This document shows positions 62,501-64,000 of a stretch of DNA of 64,000 nt, piece after piece. The translations under genes were made by a program, and so were the position numbers. A model generated the notes under the pieces. That model searched no databases, was not told the DNA's origin, and worked only from the letters and a program-made list of their open reading frames with translations. Numbering within the stretch: the stretch's first letter is position 1; the number at the start of each line of letters is the position of its first letter. This stretch comes from Dromaius novaehollandiae (Eukaryota > Chordata > Aves > Casuariiformes > Dromaiidae): NCBI RefSeq assembly GCF_036370855.1, contig NC_088099.1:146585017-146649016 (forward strand), read 5' to 3'.

Positions 62501-64000
62501 TGTCTGGAACTTGTGTATCTCAATAAAACTTCCTATATAAAAAAGGTAAACTACGTTCATGTATGTGTTGAACTTATAGTCATTTTGGGGAATTACTTAA
62601 ACAGTGAAAGGTGGTATTTTTTCCTTGTTTGTCCTACTTTTATTCTGACAAGGAGCTCGATGGGTTTAACTTTTACCTTTGTTTTGTTTCCAGAGAGACA
62701 TCTCCACATACATTTCAACTGGACTTGTTTTTCAACAATGTCAGCAAGCCAAGTGCCCCTGTTTTTGATAGGCTGGGGAGGTATGTAGTTCCCAAATTAC
62801 TTCATGATTTCATTATCTACCTTTTATTTTTCTTCCTGAGAATTTTTGAGTGCAGAAGATGCACAGTAGAAAATGTGTCTCCCCTATGCCTCTCTTGTTT
62901 GGTCTGTCTTTTCCTAGTAGGTATTCTTCTTGCCCTTTTCATCCAATCTGTGTGGGAGAAACAGACATTCATGCTTAAAGATGAGAAGATTTTGTTATTT
63001 TTAAACTGACAGCACTCTTTCAGAATCCATATGTGTTAAGGAGAAGTATTTTATGAAAATAAATATTTTTGCTCTCTTGATATTCAGCATGTGTATTGTT
63101 CAGTGTTCTATTATTAGCTTTCCTGTTCAGTACTGCGATGTTTCATTTCTGTAAATGTGTTTTGTATTAATGGAAAAATAACTTTGTATATTTTATTTAA
63201 CAGCCTTGAATATGATGAAAATACTTCAATTATTTTTAGACCTAATGCAAAGGTAATGCAGTGTCATTTAAACCTCCTCCTCTTTTTTACATGTCTGTCA
63301 TTTGAGTGCAGTATGGTTGTGCATGGTGTGTTAGCACTGTGTAAAGCATCTATTGCTTAAGACAGTTTAAGACCTCATTCTAAAACCTGCTTGTAGTTCT
63401 AATACTTATTACTTTAAAGCCTGCATTATTGATGGTATGTAAATTACATGAGTCTCAGAAGATTTGATTGCTTGACAGTTCTTGTTGAGATTACCAACAG
63501 GAGTATACACTACTTACCAGCAATGATAAATCAGAATGTTATGGCTGCAGGGCACAACCTAGCACATCCTCTTCAGTTCTGTTTGGGTTTATTTCATTCA
63601 GATAAGTGTTTGTGTGACCCACGCTAGGGTGTTTTTCTTTCTTTTTTTTTTTGTATAAATTGGCTGTAGTAGATTAGGCAATATATTGCAAGGAATTGAA
63701 TGCTTTTAGAGAAAGATTAGTCATTCGTTGTAATGATTGATATATTTAAAGTTTTCTTAGTTTTCAAAATGCAAGGAAGAGGAATACTGTAGTGTTCCAT
63801 TCTCCTTTCTTGCTTTTATGCAGATACCGATACAGCTATTTTAAAAAAAAACTCTTCTGAAATTCTCTTGTGTTGTTTTCAACTGCTTTTTCTTTTAAAA
63901 AACAGGTCAACACAGATGGATTGGTTCTAAGAGGCTGGTACAACTGTCTGACTTTGGCAATATATGGCTCTGTCGATAGAGTAATAAGTCATGACAGAGA
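59491..64000 (+). CDS. VIRMA: VIRMA (vir-like m6A methyltransferase associated), 5' part, cut by window end
   Basis: VIRMA (KIAA1429, virilizer homologue) is the large scaffold of the nuclear m6A writer complex with WTAP, METTL3/METTL14, HAKAI and ZC3H13; it guides methylation to 3'UTRs and stop-codon regions. Coding exons: 59491-59553, 62335-62450, 62694-62780, 63204-63252 and 63906 to the window end. All phases agree. They encode about 136 residues of the N-terminal virilizer domain: MAVDTATELLFLDTFKHQSA, then IDVVRFPCVVYINEVRVIPP, HTFQLDLFFNNVSKPSAPVF, SLEYDENTSIIFRPNAKVNT and LRGWYNCLTLAIYGSVDRV. The match to human is near complete. The full protein is about 1,800 residues, so most lies beyond 64 kb. 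Confidence 0.97.
59554..62334 (+). other. VIRMA: VIRMA intron 1
   Basis: A 2.8-kb intron. The first 400 nt are the tail of the CpG island, the rest is AT rich with T-runs near the 3' end. Donor GTAACG; acceptor TTTGTTTTGTAG. No internal gene was seen. Confidence 0.9.
62335..62450 (+). CDS. VIRMA: VIRMA exon 2
   Basis: Encodes QSTNIDVVRFPCVVYINEV, then RVIPPGVRAHTSLPDNRAYG. Human differs mainly at QSSHIDVV. Donor GG/GTAAGTG, leaving phase 2. Confidence 0.97.
62694..62780 (+). CDS. VIRMA: VIRMA exon 3
   Basis: Encodes ETSPHTFQLDLFFNNVSKPS and APVFDRLG after a TTTGTTTCCAG acceptor. Donor AG/GTATGT. No residue difference from human was noticed. Confidence 0.97.
63204..63252 (+). CDS. VIRMA: VIRMA exon 4
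   Basis: A 49-nt exon encoding SLEYDENTSIIFRPNAK (first Ser codon split). Acceptor TTATTTAACAG, donor AAG/GTAATG. Human has NSK for NAK. Confidence 0.96.
63906..64000 (+). CDS. VIRMA: VIRMA exon 5, truncated by window end
   Basis: Encodes VNTDGLVLRGWYNCLTLAIY, then GSVDRVISHDR, in frame to the last base. The acceptor is AAAAAACAG with a T-rich tract upstream. The next residues in human are a Pro-rich stretch not present here. Confidence 0.95.

Overview
This window is vertebrate nuclear DNA. It has interrupted genes with GT-AG introns, CpG-island promoters, AATAAA polyadenylation signals and two decayed 3' ends of CR1 LINEs. CR1 as the only recognisable interspersed family, few repeats overall, and an ESRP1 locus that looks compact (about 28 kb of coding span) point to a bird. 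A crocodilian or turtle is not excluded. No tRNA, rRNA, CRISPR array, viral insertion or prokaryotic feature was seen.

Layout. (1) 0.4-2.6 kb: a CpG island with an intronless FRAT-family gene on the + strand (200 codons, CDS 1237-1839), ending at an AATAAA near 2.6 kb. (2) 2.6-24.4 kb: intergenic DNA without a recognised gene. It holds homopolymer runs, a perfect 51-bp tandem duplication, two CR1 fragments, several GC-rich patches, possible conserved non-coding DNA around 13.8-15.7 kb, and one orphan ORF near 19 kb that may be an exon. (3) 24.4-54.4 kb: ESRP1 on the - strand. Fourteen coding exons are placed to the base. They encode the N-terminal domain, three quasi-RRMs and the last 24 residues. 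The exon(s) for the conserved stretch just before the last exon (about 51 residues in human) were not found. (4) 54.4-59.4 kb: a divergent intergenic region with a CpG island at each end and a pyrimidine-rich stretch between. (5) 59.49-64.0 kb: the first five coding exons of VIRMA on the + strand, cut by the window edge.

ESRP1 (epithelial splicing regulator) and VIRMA (scaffold of the m6A writer complex) are head to head, as I recall for human 8q22. FRAT (GSK3-binding Wnt activator) lies tail to tail with ESRP1, whereas human FRAT1/FRAT2 are on 10q24, so this linkage deserves a check. The most interesting signals are inside ESRP1: a U12-type (minor spliceosome) intron 4, two tandem 5' splice sites 12 nt apart that add or remove CKLP, a read-through stop with a downstream poly(A) signal after exon 13, the unlocated penultimate exon, and a paired ZEB/SNAIL-type E-box in the promoter. 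No wholly new system was recognised. The genes are known families and the novelty lies in their processing signals and arrangement.
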